A stretch of 64,000 bases of DNA, from assembly GCF_030272615.1 (NCBI RefSeq), contig NW_026728924.1, positions 62,001 to 126,000 on the forward strand, written 5' to 3'. This DNA comes from Cryptomeria japonica (lineage: Eukaryota > Streptophyta > Pinopsida > Cupressales > Cupressaceae). Positions 46,802-59,446 of the stretch are shown piece by piece; position 1 is the first letter of the stretch; every line of letters starts with the position of its first letter. The notes under the pieces were generated by a model. It did no database searches. It was not told where the DNA came from and saw only the letters and a program-made list of their open reading frames with translations. The position numbers and the translations under genes are program-made.

Positions 46802-48311
46802 AAAATATTGATATCTTCCAATATAAGGAAAAGTTGCGATGAGTGGGAAAGAGCGAGCAGGAGGGGGAGCTAGGGTTTTGCTGGATGAAGAGTTTGACAA
46901 TAGCGATTAGGACGGCGAGGCAGATGGAGTGGGTGGGTTTTTTTCCTATCTAGACTGGGTTTGTCGTGCTTCTTTTGGCACTTTCCCCTGCGTTTTGGTG
47001 TGTTCCAAGGCTGGAAGAGATATTTTGCAAACATTTTTTGGCGGTTGTTGGGTGTTCAAGGGTTCTTTTGGAACTTGCCTCAGGGAAGTTGATGTCTTTT
47101 CATCGCCCCTCCATGTTGTTTCTTTAGATGGCGGTGGTCTAGCCTTGGGGTTTTGATGTGGTGTGTTGGTTGTTTCGTGCTGCCTTTACCCGCTCTTATG
47201 TGCTCTAGGGGATCCCTTGGTCCCCTCTGGTTTCTCTGGCTTCTGGAAGCAGATCTCTGCTAGGTCACGAAAGTGTGTGGTTGTTCTAAAGGGGTTTTCG
47301 TGTCTTGGGGGTGAGCAGACCCTCTGGTATCTTCCTATTTTCTTTTGGGTTAGGGTTTCTACTGCTCCTTCCCATCGTTTTTTTGGTTCCCTCCTTGTTA
47401 TGGTGTTCTCTATTGTGGCAAGGGAAATGTTGTTTTTTTTTTTTGTGGAGCATGGGTTGTTTGGGCACTTTGTCTGCTCTCCTTTCTATCCTATCGAGGT
47501 GGCCCTTTCTCCTATCGAGGTGGAGACCAAGTGTGAGGGAGTGTTCTAGATACTGTTGTTCGCAACCTCAAAAGGTTTAACTGGTTTATCAGTATGTTTC
47601 TTTCTTTGTCTTATTGAGGTGAACCTATCTCCTATTGAGGTGGAGATTTGGGGTGAGGATGCATGTTAGTTGCATTTTCTTGTTTAGTTGGTTTTGTGGG
47701 TTGAGGGAGCCTGCAAAAACCCTCTTGGCTTCTTGTGGGTTGAGGGAGCCCGTAAAACTCCTCCTATTTTCTTTTGCAGTTGGTTTCAGGATGGCAAGCT
47801 GGATGCTAGCAATTTTAAAGGGCCCGGACTACCTAGTTTTGGTTTTTGGTTAAGGGTTAGTTATGCGGTTGGTAGGCTGAATATTTTGTTTCAAGTTGAG
47901 GGAGCTTGGGAAAACCCTTGTTTGTTGGTTTTGGGAGCTAGTTTAAAACCCATTATGAAGGTTAGGGGAGCCTTTCAAAACCCCATTAGTCCAGATTGTG
48001 AGTATATCTTGATCTATTGTAATTTGGTGTTATTGAAGGTTCAATGGGTGCCTGGATACACACATTATGTGGGTTAAGGGAGCCTTGTAAAACCCTTATT
48101 TATGTGTTAGGGATGTTTCTATGTCCAGTTTGTGGTTTGGCTGTTGGTTTGTTGATGTTCTTTTCTTTTAGCAACATTGTATTGTGGGTTCTAGATCCTA
48201 GTAAAATCTAAGGGTTTCAAGTCCCTTCAAAACCTATGGGGTTTCAAGTCTTCTCAAAAGCCGTTGTACGGGGTTTTTGGTCCCCTCAAAACCTGTTTAC
48301 CCTTAATAAAA
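46802..48311 (+). mobile_element. LINE-type insertion in copia gag
   Basis: AACATGAA occurs just before (46794-46801) and just after (48312-48319) the insert, whose right end is A-rich (TTAATAAAA). Gag codons continue across the join, so the border is independently supported. The left part has an ATG at 46838 (MSGKERAGGGARVLLDEE) and the right part is a repetitive 3' region. No RT is present, so the copy is internally deleted or non-autonomous. Confidence 0.78.
47695..48300 (+). repeat. GGGAGCCTNNNAAAACCCT modules in the LINE 3' region
   Basis: GTTGAGGGAGCCTGCAAAA-type words recur near 47700, 47738, 47895, 47961 and 48073. Shortened forms (AGTCCCTTCAAAACC, GTCCCCTCAAAACC) lie near 48220 and 48280. 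Confidence 0.75.
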
Positions 48312-49045
48312 AACATGAACAATCCCAAGACAAAATCCAGTGACACTTCATCTCCCTATTTCAAAGACAAGAATTCTAAGAAGGAGAGAGTCAAATGTTC
48401 TCTTTGTAATAAATTTGGATATAATGATGAGAATTGCAATAAGAAAGACAAATCCTCATGTGGTTTTTGCAAGAAAGTTGGACATGATGAACAATATTGC
48501 TTGAAGAAGGAAAATTATGAATTGCAATAGTTACTCAAGCTTCATAACATTTCTATTCCTTCTTCATCCAGTTCATCTTCTACAAAACAAGAGGACAAAT
48601 CTCCAGATCTCAAAGGTAAGGGTTGTGCCTTGATTACCACCCATGTACCTAGGAACATTGGTTGAATTCTTGATTCAAGCACATCAGAACATATTTCAAA
48701 TTCAACCGAGAACATGGTTCCAAATTATTTATGTCCTCCACCATATCCTATGCTCTTGACTGCAAGTAATCAGCATGTGCCAATTTCTTTTGAAGGTGAT
48801 GTTGAGTTGGGTGCTATAGTTTTTCCTAATGTGTTTCATGTTTCTGTGATAACACATAATCTACTTTCAGTTTACCAGCTTACATAGGATGGTAACATAG
48901 TTGAGTTCATTACAGATCTAGCTTACATTTATGATCTGATTGGTGCTCTTATTGCAGTGGTTATGGTCAACCATCTACACAAGGTGCATACCTTTGAATT
49001 TGTGGAGGATGATGATGAATTATATTTATTTGACTCCTCCATTTA
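48312..49045 (+). pseudogene. copia gag zinc knuckles and protease remnant
   Basis: Two knuckles follow each other: CSLCNKFGYNDENC, whose His is Tyr, and CGFCKKVGHDEQYC, a complete CX2CX4HX4C. A protease-like segment follows with ILDSSTSEHIS, where the active-site Gly is Ser, and ITHNLLSVYQL. Stops at 48528 and about 48662 and 48885 break it. Similarity fades near 49045. Confidence 0.78.
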
Positions 49046-49129
49046 GTATGGGGAGTAATGGAGTTCCTTTTAATGGATTTGTTGATCTTCTCATGTCTCC
49101 TCCATTCCCTACTATATTAGAGTGGATAG

Positions 49130-49546
49130 TTGACATGGATTCCAGGACTTCAACGCAACAAGAACTATTTGGGTTTTTTATGTTCGGAGTTTCAATATGG
49201 TTTCATTCTAGGCCTTGTAGATTTGGCCTCTCATTCCTCTACTTCAGATTTGAAGGAAATGGTTGAGCAAGCTTCCCTTCTCTTTGCAGATTTTTTCGAG
49301 GATGATCTTGAGTCTCCTTCATGTCTTGTTTCCACCTTGATTGAGGATATTCCCAGTCTTGTTGGGAAATTTGTGGAGGAATTTGACTCTACTTTTGATC
49401 TTTCATTAGTGAGACTTCTTCCTTCTCCTTGCATTATGGATATGGAGTTTCTTCTAAATGCACCATTAGACACTTTATATTCCCAAGGGGAGGATATGTT
49501 GTTTGTCATGCCATTGGATTCTTTTTTGGCCTTAAATACACTTTAG
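49130..49546 (+). other. Unassigned frame between copia protease and 3' LTR
   Basis: An open frame of 138 codons, acidic in the middle (FADFFEDDLESPS), with IEDIPSLVGKFVEEFDS. It sits where pol should be and ends before the purine tract. I do not recognise the family. It may be an element-specific extra frame. Confidence 0.35.
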
Positions 49547-49882
49547 TAGTTATGATACTTCATTCAGGGGGGAAATGTTGTATCTATTTTTCCATTCATT
49601 GGAGGGTTGATTGTATTGTATTCTAAGGGGGTATTGATATGAGATCTCCATACATCACATGATCTATCACTTGTGTATATCTTGCATATCTCTTTTTTGG
49701 AGAGGATTTTTGTCCCATGAGGTTTTCTCCTTTTCTCTATTTGTGAGAGATTAGTTGCATGATTAGTTGTGCATGGGTACCTAACATGGCCTAGTTGTCA
49801 AGAGCCATATATTGCATCTTCATAATTAGTCTTGCATCATATGCACAATAATTTTGCTCCCCAAGTTGCACTTAAGGTGGGG

Positions 49883-50340
49883 TGTTGGAGTAAATTAGAT
49901 TTATTCTATTTAGTCTAATTAAGTTTACTTAAGATAGCTTTATTTGTCACATGACACAATCATTTTATATAACTCATGTTAGTTATCTTAGTTGTCATTC
50001 TAGATAGAGATGAGTTAGTTATATACATTTAATTTTGTTATAGGGTAGTTGTACTTACTCCTACCTATTGCCTCGTCTAATTGAGTCACATGGTATTACC
50101 TGTGCTATCAATTGTCTAGCCTCTTGCCTATATAAGCAAGCTTATTTGTACATTGTAACATATCAATTCATAGAAATTCATTGCAGATTAGTCTCAAGAT
50201 TTTCTCTTTGATCTCCATTGTTCTTCATTGCTCAAGTTGCAAGATTCTCTTGTGTGGCTAGAGAGTTTCTTGGTTGATCCATTGAACCTGTCCAAGAAAG
50301 AGATATGTAAATACATACAAGAGAAGGGCAAGAGATGTAT
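49883..50340 (+). repeat. 3' LTR of the plus-strand copia element (end approximate)
   Basis: It starts TGTTGGAGTAAATTAG after AAGGTGGGG. It carries a TATATAA box at 50129-50135 in a CTTGCC-TATATAAGC context. Confidence 0.75.
50129..50135 (+). promoter_or_regulatory. LTR TATA box
   Basis: TATATAA within the 3' LTR, at the position where the inverted relative at 45 kb also has a TATA box. Confidence 0.6.
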
Positions 50341-50544
50341 GAAGGTCTCACATCAATATCCCCCAAGAACTACATCCATCACAAAAATACATTGAATATT
50401 CCCCCATAGGAAGGAAAATGAGAGACTATGTAGGCCCCCCATAATGAATAATGACTTGCAAAATAGGTAAGTTATTGGAGGCAAAACATAGTCCAATGCC
50501 TACAAAAAACATTTCTCCCCTTCGAAAGAAACAAAACAATGTAT

Positions 50545-51320
50545 AGATGCATGCATGCTCTCATTCAGGATAGGAATTGGTAGGAAGCGAAATCCAAATG
50601 TATGATGATGTCTCTGAAAATTTATCATGTATCTCCTTATCCATAAAAGATGATGATGTCACACTCAAATTAGGTACATGCCCAAACAAAGAAGAAAGTG
50701 ACAAACTAGAACTTTGCAGAAATTGATATGGAGCCAAATCCAAAGATGAAGATGATGTGACAACATGAATGCAATAAATATTATCAAAGAGGAAGGAAAT
50801 CCCCTTGTGTGTCTCCTCCAAATCAGAAATGTGAGATTCCACAAATGATGAACCAATATTTGGCAAATAGGAATCTTAGTCAAGAAGACAAATAGATACC
50901 TCATGCAATGAATCACTGACAATGTGTTCTTCAACCAAGTCCAAAAGACAATGAAGTTCCTATTGCTCAAGAATGATGAAAGTCTCAAGTGAAGGCAACT
51001 TAACTACCTCTGACAAAGAATCAAGAACCTCAGAAGCAACCTCATCCTCATCGAAAGTCTCAAACTGCTCCAAAGTAGCAAATTCTATAATAGTATCATA
51101 ATCATAGGATATATTTTTTGAAGGATGAAGAGGCACATTGCAATATTTGGGAATGGCTGAGAATCACAATCTCCATATAACTCCCAAATATGTTTCCAAA
51201 TAACATGAGGATGCTTAAAAGCTAAAATAGACTCCAAGATATCATCAGGGACATGCATAGAAATGACTCCTAAGACATGATCTCTCTTACATCTTCAAAC
51301 AAATAATTTAGTCGGTGTGG
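50545..51320 (-). pseudogene. Retroelement gag-like fragment plus Ser/Asp-rich frame, minus strand
   Basis: Near 51290-51130 the minus strand reads DHVLGVISMHVPDD-like and then HVIWKHIWELYGDCD across frames, which resembles the capsid (WxxLxxLYG) of copia gag. Downstream (51060-50561) lies a hydrophilic Ser/Glu-rich frame (ATLEQFETFDEDE, SSSLDLAPYQF). No pol follows. A decayed retroelement is the simplest reading. Confidence 0.45.
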
Positions 51321-52085
51321 TGTGCTAGGTAGAGGGACTAGATCATACAAATAAATCAATAAATGAAACCATCACATGGTAATGAATACTTCCAAAAATA
51401 TAGTGAAACATAGTAATCAAAGCAAAAAACCAAGTATGAACCTGATTTATTGATATGCTTATTGGTCGTGGAGTATGCTTGCTAGTGGTGGGGTCTGAAT
51501 AGGGCGACGTGGAGCTTGATAAATTAAATGTGTTGGGTTCTTACACCATGTTAGCTCCAAATATGGATATGTGCCACCAATCATCAAACTCAACAATGTT
51601 AGCAATACTGTTTACCAATAGTCTCCCAACTAAAAAATATCACATGACCAAGCTACGTGCCTAGAAAATCCACACAAGGTCACCTCAGACCAAAAGAAAA
51701 TGGCCTGCGGTGATGCCGACGAACATAATGAATGCACCGACACAGATTCAGAGAAAATGAACTACGTTAAATGGAAATAGAAGTATTGATTTACAATAAT
51801 GAATCTAACGAAAGATAGAATCACCTTTAAACTAGGTTTCTGCCAACATATGACACTGATGGAGGGATCGGTGCAAACAAAATACGATGGTGAATAAGAG
51901 TTAATGCCACAGAATCGTATCAAATGAACACGCCACCAAACACATAGCAATCGGGCAAAAATTCAAATGAACTTCACAAAAAGAAAACGTCGAATAATAA
52001 AGGATCAACGAAATAAATCACCCAACCAATATCAGGCCTGGCAATAAAACCTCCGATCTGATGAATCAAGCCTCCAATCATGCAA
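51321..52085. other. Intergenic DNA, nothing recognised
   Basis: Mixed AT-rich sequence without a supportable gene. Confidence 0.5.
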
Positions 52086-52147
52086 AAAATGATCTACAGT
52101 AAATTGATTGATCAAACCAATGGCATCTATTTACTGTAGATCATTTT
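52086..52147. repeat. Perfect 19-bp inverted repeat (hairpin)
   Basis: AAAATGATCTACAGTAAAT at 52086-52104 is exactly complementary to 52129-52147, with a 24-nt loop. Confidence 0.93.
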
Positions 52148-52364
52148 ACTCTAACATATAGCACCTAGTTTGTAGTCGCTTTTTAGTTCCTGCCTTTCAA
52201 GGAACTATTCGAGAGGCTTAGCATTAACTTCCAAATAGTTTTTTTCTCTTGCAATCAATCATATTTCATACAAAAAATTTCATAAAATGCAGTCTTCTCA
52301 TTTTGTAATGTTTAAATTGTTGAAAGTAATCAATTTTTAATCAAAATATATTAACAAAAGAATT

Positions 52365-52703
52365 TTATGTCTTCTTATTGGCTGAAACTATTTGAGCGAT
52401 ATGACTGTCTTCACGTGAAATGAGAGTTATGTTAAATACTTGAAGCTGCTTATTCGCTAGTTTTTCGATGACTGCAAGATTGCAGAGGGGAGTAGGTTGA
52501 CAAGAACAGTTGGCTGGCAGGGAAGAGAAGGTGTGAAAACCATGAGCTGACTGCAAAGGTTTCAAGGACAAATGATATTTGTTCAGTTTTTTGTCTATGC
52601 AGGAGTGCAATGCTTTCAAGACCAAAGGAAGCAATTTCAAAGCAACGGAGGGCACAATCAACGATAGTTGGCCAAGAAAATAGGAGTATCGGACAGTTTG
52701 CAA
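52365..52703 (-). other. Unassigned open frame (112 codons)
   Basis: A frame with balanced composition, ending in TAA and abutting the LTR fragment at 52785. No start context, motif or homology was recognised (phrases: LKPLQSAHGFHTFSSL, CNLAVIEKLANKQLQ). It could be an exon remnant or chance. Confidence 0.2.
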
Positions 52704-52784
52704 TTAGGTTTTAATATTTGTTGCATGGAGTAAGATTTAGAAAAGGGAGGACATTAGATCAACCTTCAAATCCTATGCCAATAT

Positions 52785-53535
52785 TGTTAGGAAACTCACA
52801 GATACTGAGAGGGGGGGTGAATCAGTATCTAACCAGTAATTAGAATTTCTCAACTTAAAACATGCAGAACATATTGTAATAGTGTACTGGTATGCAAGAA
52901 ATAATGCAATAAATAGAAATGAAAGAAACCACATGAAAATCACACAATAACACAATGATTTAATGAGGAAATCCGGTGTGGAAAAAACCTCGGTGGGATT
53001 TGTGACCCACAATATTCACTTATTGGCCAATAAGAGAATATTACTTACAATAGGAGCCTGCACATGCAGGAAGGCCAAGTGCCTAGAGCTCACTACTCAA
53101 ATGGGAAGTCTCACTGACTTACAATGTGGATTATACAAATCCAATAACTTGTACTGCTTTACAATAGCATCTTCAATGCCAGATTCAGTACTGGTTTCTG
53201 CTCTATTCTTTACATATATTCCTTAGCCTATATTTCGCATAATAGGTCTGCCTAATCTTTTTCTTCGCTTACTTCACTTCCTTGCTTGCTTACAAAATAT
53301 CTACAATGATCTCTTTTATATATAAGAGTTATTTTACAAAGATATCAAGTTGGCTTACAAAGTTTTTCAAATAATAAACATAATATAATATATCAGAAAT
53401 CCTGTCGGCCTCTGTGCTGGTATGCTTCCTTTCTCTGTGTCGGTGCTGGTGTTCTGAGTGCCGGTGTAGAATGTGTTCTGCTGATGCCGGTGAACTATCT
53501 TGCCAGTGTAATGCCTTGCCGGTGCCATAGGATTG
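52785..53535 (-). repeat. Truncated Sirevirus-like LTR
   Basis: It is close to 19842-20628 from TGTTAGGAAACTCACAG through the GTGAATCAGTATC and CACATGCAGGAAGGCC parts to CCATAGGATTG, where it stops. The last ~75 bp of the LTR and any internal part are missing. Confidence 0.88.
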
Positions 53536-55442
53536 TATTTTCTCAATGTTTTCTGTGCCATATTATTATTTTGTATTTTTACATTAATAAATATGAAATT
53601 AAAAAAAAATGTTGTCTATAAGGAAGTTAGTAATTTTGGGCTGTTTTTTACTGCCTTTTTTAACCATTTGTATTTCTATTAAATTAAAAAGTTTAATTTG
53701 CACCTTATTTCAGGCTCATTTTTCCAAATGAATTTTATGTAGAAGCTATAGTTCATATATTGAGTACTCTGAGCTGGGCTTCAACAAAATAATCGTCTGA
53801 AGTATTTTTTTGCACTGCAATGCAGATTTACAAATTAGTTTGTGAATTCATCAGAATCTTTTTATTTTTTTTATTAGGATGATATATTGATTTGTTAAAT
53901 TAATTTAATTTCCACTTTTGATAAACAAAAAAATTGTACTCTTTATTGAGTTTCTATGTTGCTCAAGATAACAATATATTTTTTATGATGTCATTACTTT
54001 TGTTTCAATAAATTGTCTATTATTAAAGCTAATTTGAGTTTTTCTTTCAACTTTTCTTTTTGAAATTTTTTCATGTCTTATTTCTGTTTATTTAGTTTTA
54101 TTTATATTGAAGCATAGAAATGCTACAAAAAATATTTTGGGATGAACATGCTTGTAGAAATGTTTCAATCGAAAAATAACTACCCAAATTTTTGTGTATA
54201 GCTAATAATAATTTTTCAGGTCTAAAAATTGCAGAGTTTATGTAGTAAACTTCCTGATAAAACTTAGGTTCAATGCTTTGGTCCAAAGATATTGTGCTCG
54301 ATGGATTTATCAATCCTATTATCTATTTACTAATGCCTTTAAATATTTAAGATAATTATATTTTTCTGCTATCTATCGAGTTGAATAATATTTTGTTGTT
54401 TACATAATATTTTGCTATTTACCTTCATCATTACCTTTTCTTGATGCTTGTCACATTTTAAAATTTTGAAACATTTTTTTTGGCTTTATACCATCAATAT
54501 CTATATATTCTTTAGAAGTAAATTATTTAAGAACAATTCTCAATCACACTTTGGCTTTCTATATATTTTGGTCTAAAGCTCTATGACATTTGAAAATTTG
54601 AGCCATTGCAGTAACAACTTTAGATTTCATGTATTTGACATTACTAGAAATTTAAGAAAAGGAATCATTTTATTTGATTTTTTTGAATCAAATTAAATAT
54701 TTATAAAATTCTTTGAATTTTAAAGCCTAAAATATCTAGTAGTTTATAAAATCATATTTCTAATTGGTGAAATCAATTGCAACTCATGCTAGTATTTAAT
54801 AATTTTGATCAAGTGTGCTATTGTCATGCAAGACAAGGGAAGTGTAGAAGCAAACATGTATTAAGAAAAGTTAACCATCCAACCTGAAATTTAGGCATCA
54901 CAGAAGATGAAATTTCTAATTGCTTTTAACATTTAATATCAGTCATACCATTTCCATAAAGCACACCATTTAACTCCTCTAACTACAGATCCTATCAAAT
55001 GGACCAAAGAAAATTGTTTACAATGATTTAAATCTTTGCACCTCTCTCAGAGTAAGGTCATTAAACCTTAGAGAAGAAAAAAATTGATTTTTAATGATAT
55101 TTGGTTAAAATCCTTTTAGTCTGAATATACCATAAGTTCCAAAAATTTGAAGTTTTTTAATATAATGTCTTTAGAAGCCCGGGGTCTAGATTAGGGAAGT
55201 TATAAAATAGAGTTTTCATATAGTGTTAAGCAAAAGCAATCTTGATCATTTACCCCTTTCATTATTCCATTTTATTATCCATTAGATGAAACCCTCTATA
55301 ATCTGAATAGATTAATGCTTGGTATTGGATGGATAGGTCCATACAAAATGAATTCTAAATGGAGACATGTTGCAGCGTAAAAGTGAAAACATGTTGGGAT
55401 GGTGCATGACTATAGAGAAACATTGGCATCAGGGATCCAAAT

Positions 55443-55510
55443 TTGTCATTAGTTCTTGACAATCCTTAGTTTAACTTGTCATTAGTTCTTGATAATCCTT
55501 AGTTTAACTT
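55443..55510. repeat. Tandem duplication, 34-bp unit x2
   Basis: TTGTCATTAGTTCTTGA followed by AATCCTTAGTTTAAC occurs twice in a row with one difference. Confidence 0.9.
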
Positions 55511-56416
55511 GAATGAAGCTATAAGGATTGGGTCAAAGAACAATCAATTTTGCATATTACTAACATCTCCATTGTTTGTTTAGTAACAAAAGCATTTGAT
55601 ACATAAAGTGTTCCAAATTTTTGTTTTCACATTTATAGATAAAATGACTACCCAACTTTGTTTCTTTATAGAAATTTAGGAGTTTCTCTCTAGTCGCACA
55701 AAAAATAATATCTCTCTAGTCATAAATGTTATCTCTTTAATGTCTACAAAACAATCATAGCACACAAAAGAAACAAACAAAAAAAAGTGTTCTTGCACTC
55801 TTTGGTAGCCAATTTTGTTATGATGGTGGTAATTCTCATTTTTAATGTGATTTGGGGTTTCAATGTTTTCAATTTAATTTCAGGCTGTGTGACACATAGA
55901 ATTTTTTTTTTTCATTTTTCTTTCAGTATTTCTTTGTTTAATACTATATCATTTTTAATTAAATAACAATTTCTACTATTGAACTTTTTTCTTTTTTGTC
56001 TCGAGCTCTTGCAATTTGTTTTGTAAAATTTACTCTTATTACCATTGTATGATAATCCATTGACATATTAATAACACCAAAAAGAAGGATATCTTCAATG
56101 AATTGTTTGCAATGGGGTACCATTTGATCCCTGAGACACATCAATTCAAAATCATGAGAAGCACCAACACAACAAATTTACAATGAAAATAATATATTAG
56201 GATTTGGCACAACAAGATAAGGTAAGGTTGATGTTCTTTACCCAGAATATCTACCTAGAGCCTCTAAATATTCGCAGTTTGTGTTAAAATTTTTGTTAAG
56301 TTCTCATTAAAAAAGTCCTAATTTTAGTTACAAAAATAACTAACATTATACGTTCTTCGGACAAACTTGCAACAACGTTTTTTGCAATTTACTTGATCCT
56401 AGCCTGCAAAATAGCA

Positions 56417-56476
56417 ATGTAAACTAAATACACTCTAATTTCTAGTATGTAAACTAAATACACTCTAATTTCTAGT
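56417..56476. repeat. Tandem duplication, 30-bp unit x2
   Basis: ATGTAAACTAAATACACTC plus TAATTTCTAGT is repeated without change. Confidence 0.92.
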
Positions 56477-58071
56477 TTACTAGTGAATAGTGAATGCGAA
56501 ATATAGGGAGTGATGTTATTAAAATATTTTTATCCCTCTATAAGCATATCTATCAGATTCCACAATTCCATTAACTATGCACCTAGTTTCGGGATCTGTG
56601 CCCACAAAATTGTACTCATTATGTTGTAAATCACCAAGAAACTATCAACATTTTTTCAACAACATTATCCAAATAAAATTTGATGGTCTTACAATTCAGC
56701 TATACTTGACTAGCATATTTATTTTTCCAAAAATCTATCTCAAATAAGCTAACTGGTATCTTTTTTAAGCATCTAGTGTATTGATATATGACAAATATAT
56801 TTCTTAACATACTTAAATAGATTTTAGTAAAGATAGATATATAATTTAATTTTTTTGCTTTAATAATGTATACCAACATTTAAAAGAAAAACTTGCTAAA
56901 AAGATGGTTTGCATTTATATATATATTATTCTTACAAAAATATTGTTTAAAAAACAATACTATTTGGAATTTTTTATACTCTCACTTCCACTCAGTCATT
57001 ACCAACATAATTAATTAAAAACTTGCCACCAAATATAAATTCTTATAACACACTGATGTTCAGTAGTACTTACAATCCTTTGCAATTCAATTATTGTCTT
57101 CCCAATGCACACATAGCTTTTAGCTTTACCTAATGTACATGTTTATTAATTGTCTACTACTTAGGGCACCATGTAAAAATTTCCACCATGATGCCCAAGA
57201 AAAAGACAAGTCTCAAAGAAAATTTTTCCAGTGTCAGCAATTGTAAAGAAGAACCAAAATCAAGAGCAAGTATCCAATCTTAGCCCGAAAATATTCTTAT
57301 AAGGGTGGCAAGTATATCTTTTAAGCAATTATTTTCAACACCTATCAAATCAACTAAATATGTGACTTGAAACAATTCCATTACAACGAATTTCAATCAA
57401 GAAAAAAGTATAATCAAACTTATATAGGGGTCTCCAGAGGTTACATATTGCTCTAAGATTATACCGAAACCTTGGGGTCAATTATGACTGAAGCGGATTC
57501 TTAAGAAAGAATTGAATAAAAATAGGGCTTGATAAGTGATAGAACCATCAGTTGCAGCAAGGTGATAGTTACAGAAACCACTAGCTACATAACGGTGACA
57601 GTTGTGGAAGTTGCACAACACATTGTACTTGTTAATGTGTCTTGGTAGCTTTGCCCACAGGCTATTGTTTTATCCTATCCCGTGTTGTGGTTTTGACAGG
57701 AAGAAGTAGACAGATAAGGTATCAGTTGAAAAATAATGTCCCTTCTGATTCCTAACTTTTGGGATTCTTTCTTGCACCTCTCTTGTTAAATGGTTATATA
57801 TGCACGCCTAAGGAGCAATTGAGAGCAAGTAAAAATAGTTACACCATTAATAAATTATGTGTAATTTTTTATTTTGTATCTAATTGATGTTGTGTTCCTT
57901 AACTGAGCATTTTAGGAAGGCCTGGAATAGAGAGTACAACTAAACATGCTGAAAAAGCATTCCAAGTTTTAGTGTAATATTGATATGCAATTGACATTCT
58001 TGAAACAAAGCCAAAACTATTCTCTCACTATTTGGCAGGAACTTTGCTGCCCTGCAACCCTTGTTCAAATT

Positions 58072-58240
58072 ACCTAGCAAACAAAGGTTTTGTTTTGTAA
58101 TCTTTGTGTTTGGTGTACACTACAATATCCCATTTTGTAGTCACATTTTATTAGTACCTAGCAAATAAAGGTTTTTTTTGTAATCTCTATGTTTGGTGCA
58201 TGCTCTAACACTCATTTTGTAGTATTTTTAGATTATCAAG
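58072..58240. repeat. Tandem duplication, ~84-bp unit x2
   Basis: ACCTAGCAAAYAAAGGTTTT begins units at 58072 and 58156, each with TGTTTGGTG and ATTTTGTAGT. A shorter third relative follows near 58250. Confidence 0.85.
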
Positions 58241-58514
58241 AAAATAGAGCGTTTTCTTTGTAATCTTTCTTAGCGTGAGTGAACTAGTATAACACACTTT
58301 GATAGACCTAATTGACCCTCCTTGCTTTAACATGGATCATACAACATAACATGTCTTATTAGCTAGTAGAATTGATTTGTCTCTTTGTCTTTTCTATGTC
58401 CCCCTAGCATAACATACCTTGCTAGTTGTTAGATATAGTTTATTGTCTCATCAATTGGTGTATGGTCTTTCTCTTTTTATAAGTCTATTTGTACTCTTTT
58501 AATAACATTCTAAG

Positions 58515-58732
58515 TGGTTATATGTTGTTGTATTGGGCTGATAGCCTATGTTGGGATGGTTGGTTTCATGGTTTAAGTGTTTTTTATTACTCCTTGGGTG
58601 GTTAGCTTCATGATTTTTGTTGGGCTTCTAGTTGTGTTATGTCAGTTGTTGTTTTGTTGTTGCTTTATTTTACTGCTTGATGTTTTCTCTTTGTGAGGGA
58701 CCAGGTTCCCTTTTCCTGCTTAAGTAGTAAAA
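58515..58732 (+). mobile_element. LINE 3' tail, strongly 5'-truncated
   Basis: AACATTCTAAG flanks the 218-bp insert (58504-58514 and 58733-58743), and the right end is A-rich (GTAGTAAAA). The GT-rich body resembles the 3' regions of the other LINE inserts here (18500-18646, 48100-48311). Confidence 0.82.
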
Positions 58733-58743
58733 AACATTCTAAG

Positions 58744-59230
58744 AATGGTATTAGTGACTGAGACATTTTATTATCGAGTTCTCTTCAACTAGTTAACTTG
58801 GAGCCTTTGTCATTAATGCTAACCCCTTTTGTTTGTCTTTTCATTTGCATTTTTTTTCCCTTTTTCCCTTTTTTAATTTATTTTAATTTGTGTTTCTTTC
58901 CTTGGATGTTGTTGTGTGAGTTGAGGTCCTAATATTCTCACTAGATATGATATTGTAGCAAAGTACATGATGAGGTACATCCCCAACCTAAATTGTTGAT
59001 AGGTAAGAATCTATTTCATAGTAAAGAACTTTTTGTATGCTTTTGTATTAAAGGGTAAAGACATTGAGGGACATCACCCCAACATAAATAACAACTATTA
59101 TGTTTGATCACAAAATTAACCAATAACTAACAAGAGATGCAATGTGTCAAATTCCCAACAATAGTGTGGTTAGTCTGGAGTAGAAAAGAGAAAATAATTT
59201 GGATAGAGTAAGATAGAAATGTCTAGAGTT
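58744..59230. other. AT-rich DNA, nothing recognised
   Basis: No supportable feature. Confidence 0.5.
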
Positions 59231-59236
59231 AGAAGG

Positions 59237-59377
59237 GGAGAGAGAGAGAGATAGAAAGAGATATCTATAGAATGTGAGATAGAGTGATAGAGAGATAGAG
59301 ATGTACAAGGAGAGACGGGGAGGGGGAGAGAGAATTGGGGAAGATAGTGAGATGGAGAGATAGTAATGGAGAGGAAG

Positions 59378-59446
<69 letters not shown>

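Larger units (their letters stand above)
46181..50340 (+). mobile_element. copia element lacking 5' LTR and most of pol, with nested LINE
   Basis: In order: gag capsid (46190-46801), a LINE-type insertion (46802-48311), gag zinc knuckles and protease (48312-49045), an unassigned frame (49130-49546), purine tract (49874-49882) and 3' LTR from 49883. Integrase, RT and RNase H are missing. The right LTR border is approximate. Confidence 0.78.
53536..58071. other. Long AT-rich region without a gene
   Basis: No coding region, RNA gene or full mobile element could be supported in 4.5 kb. Homopolymer T runs are frequent. Two small tandem duplications lie inside. Confidence 0.55.

Noticed and set aside
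53536-58071. Possible host exons in the AT-rich region
   Set aside because: Short open frames have no splice-site pattern, codon bias or recognisable motif; homopolymer runs dominate.
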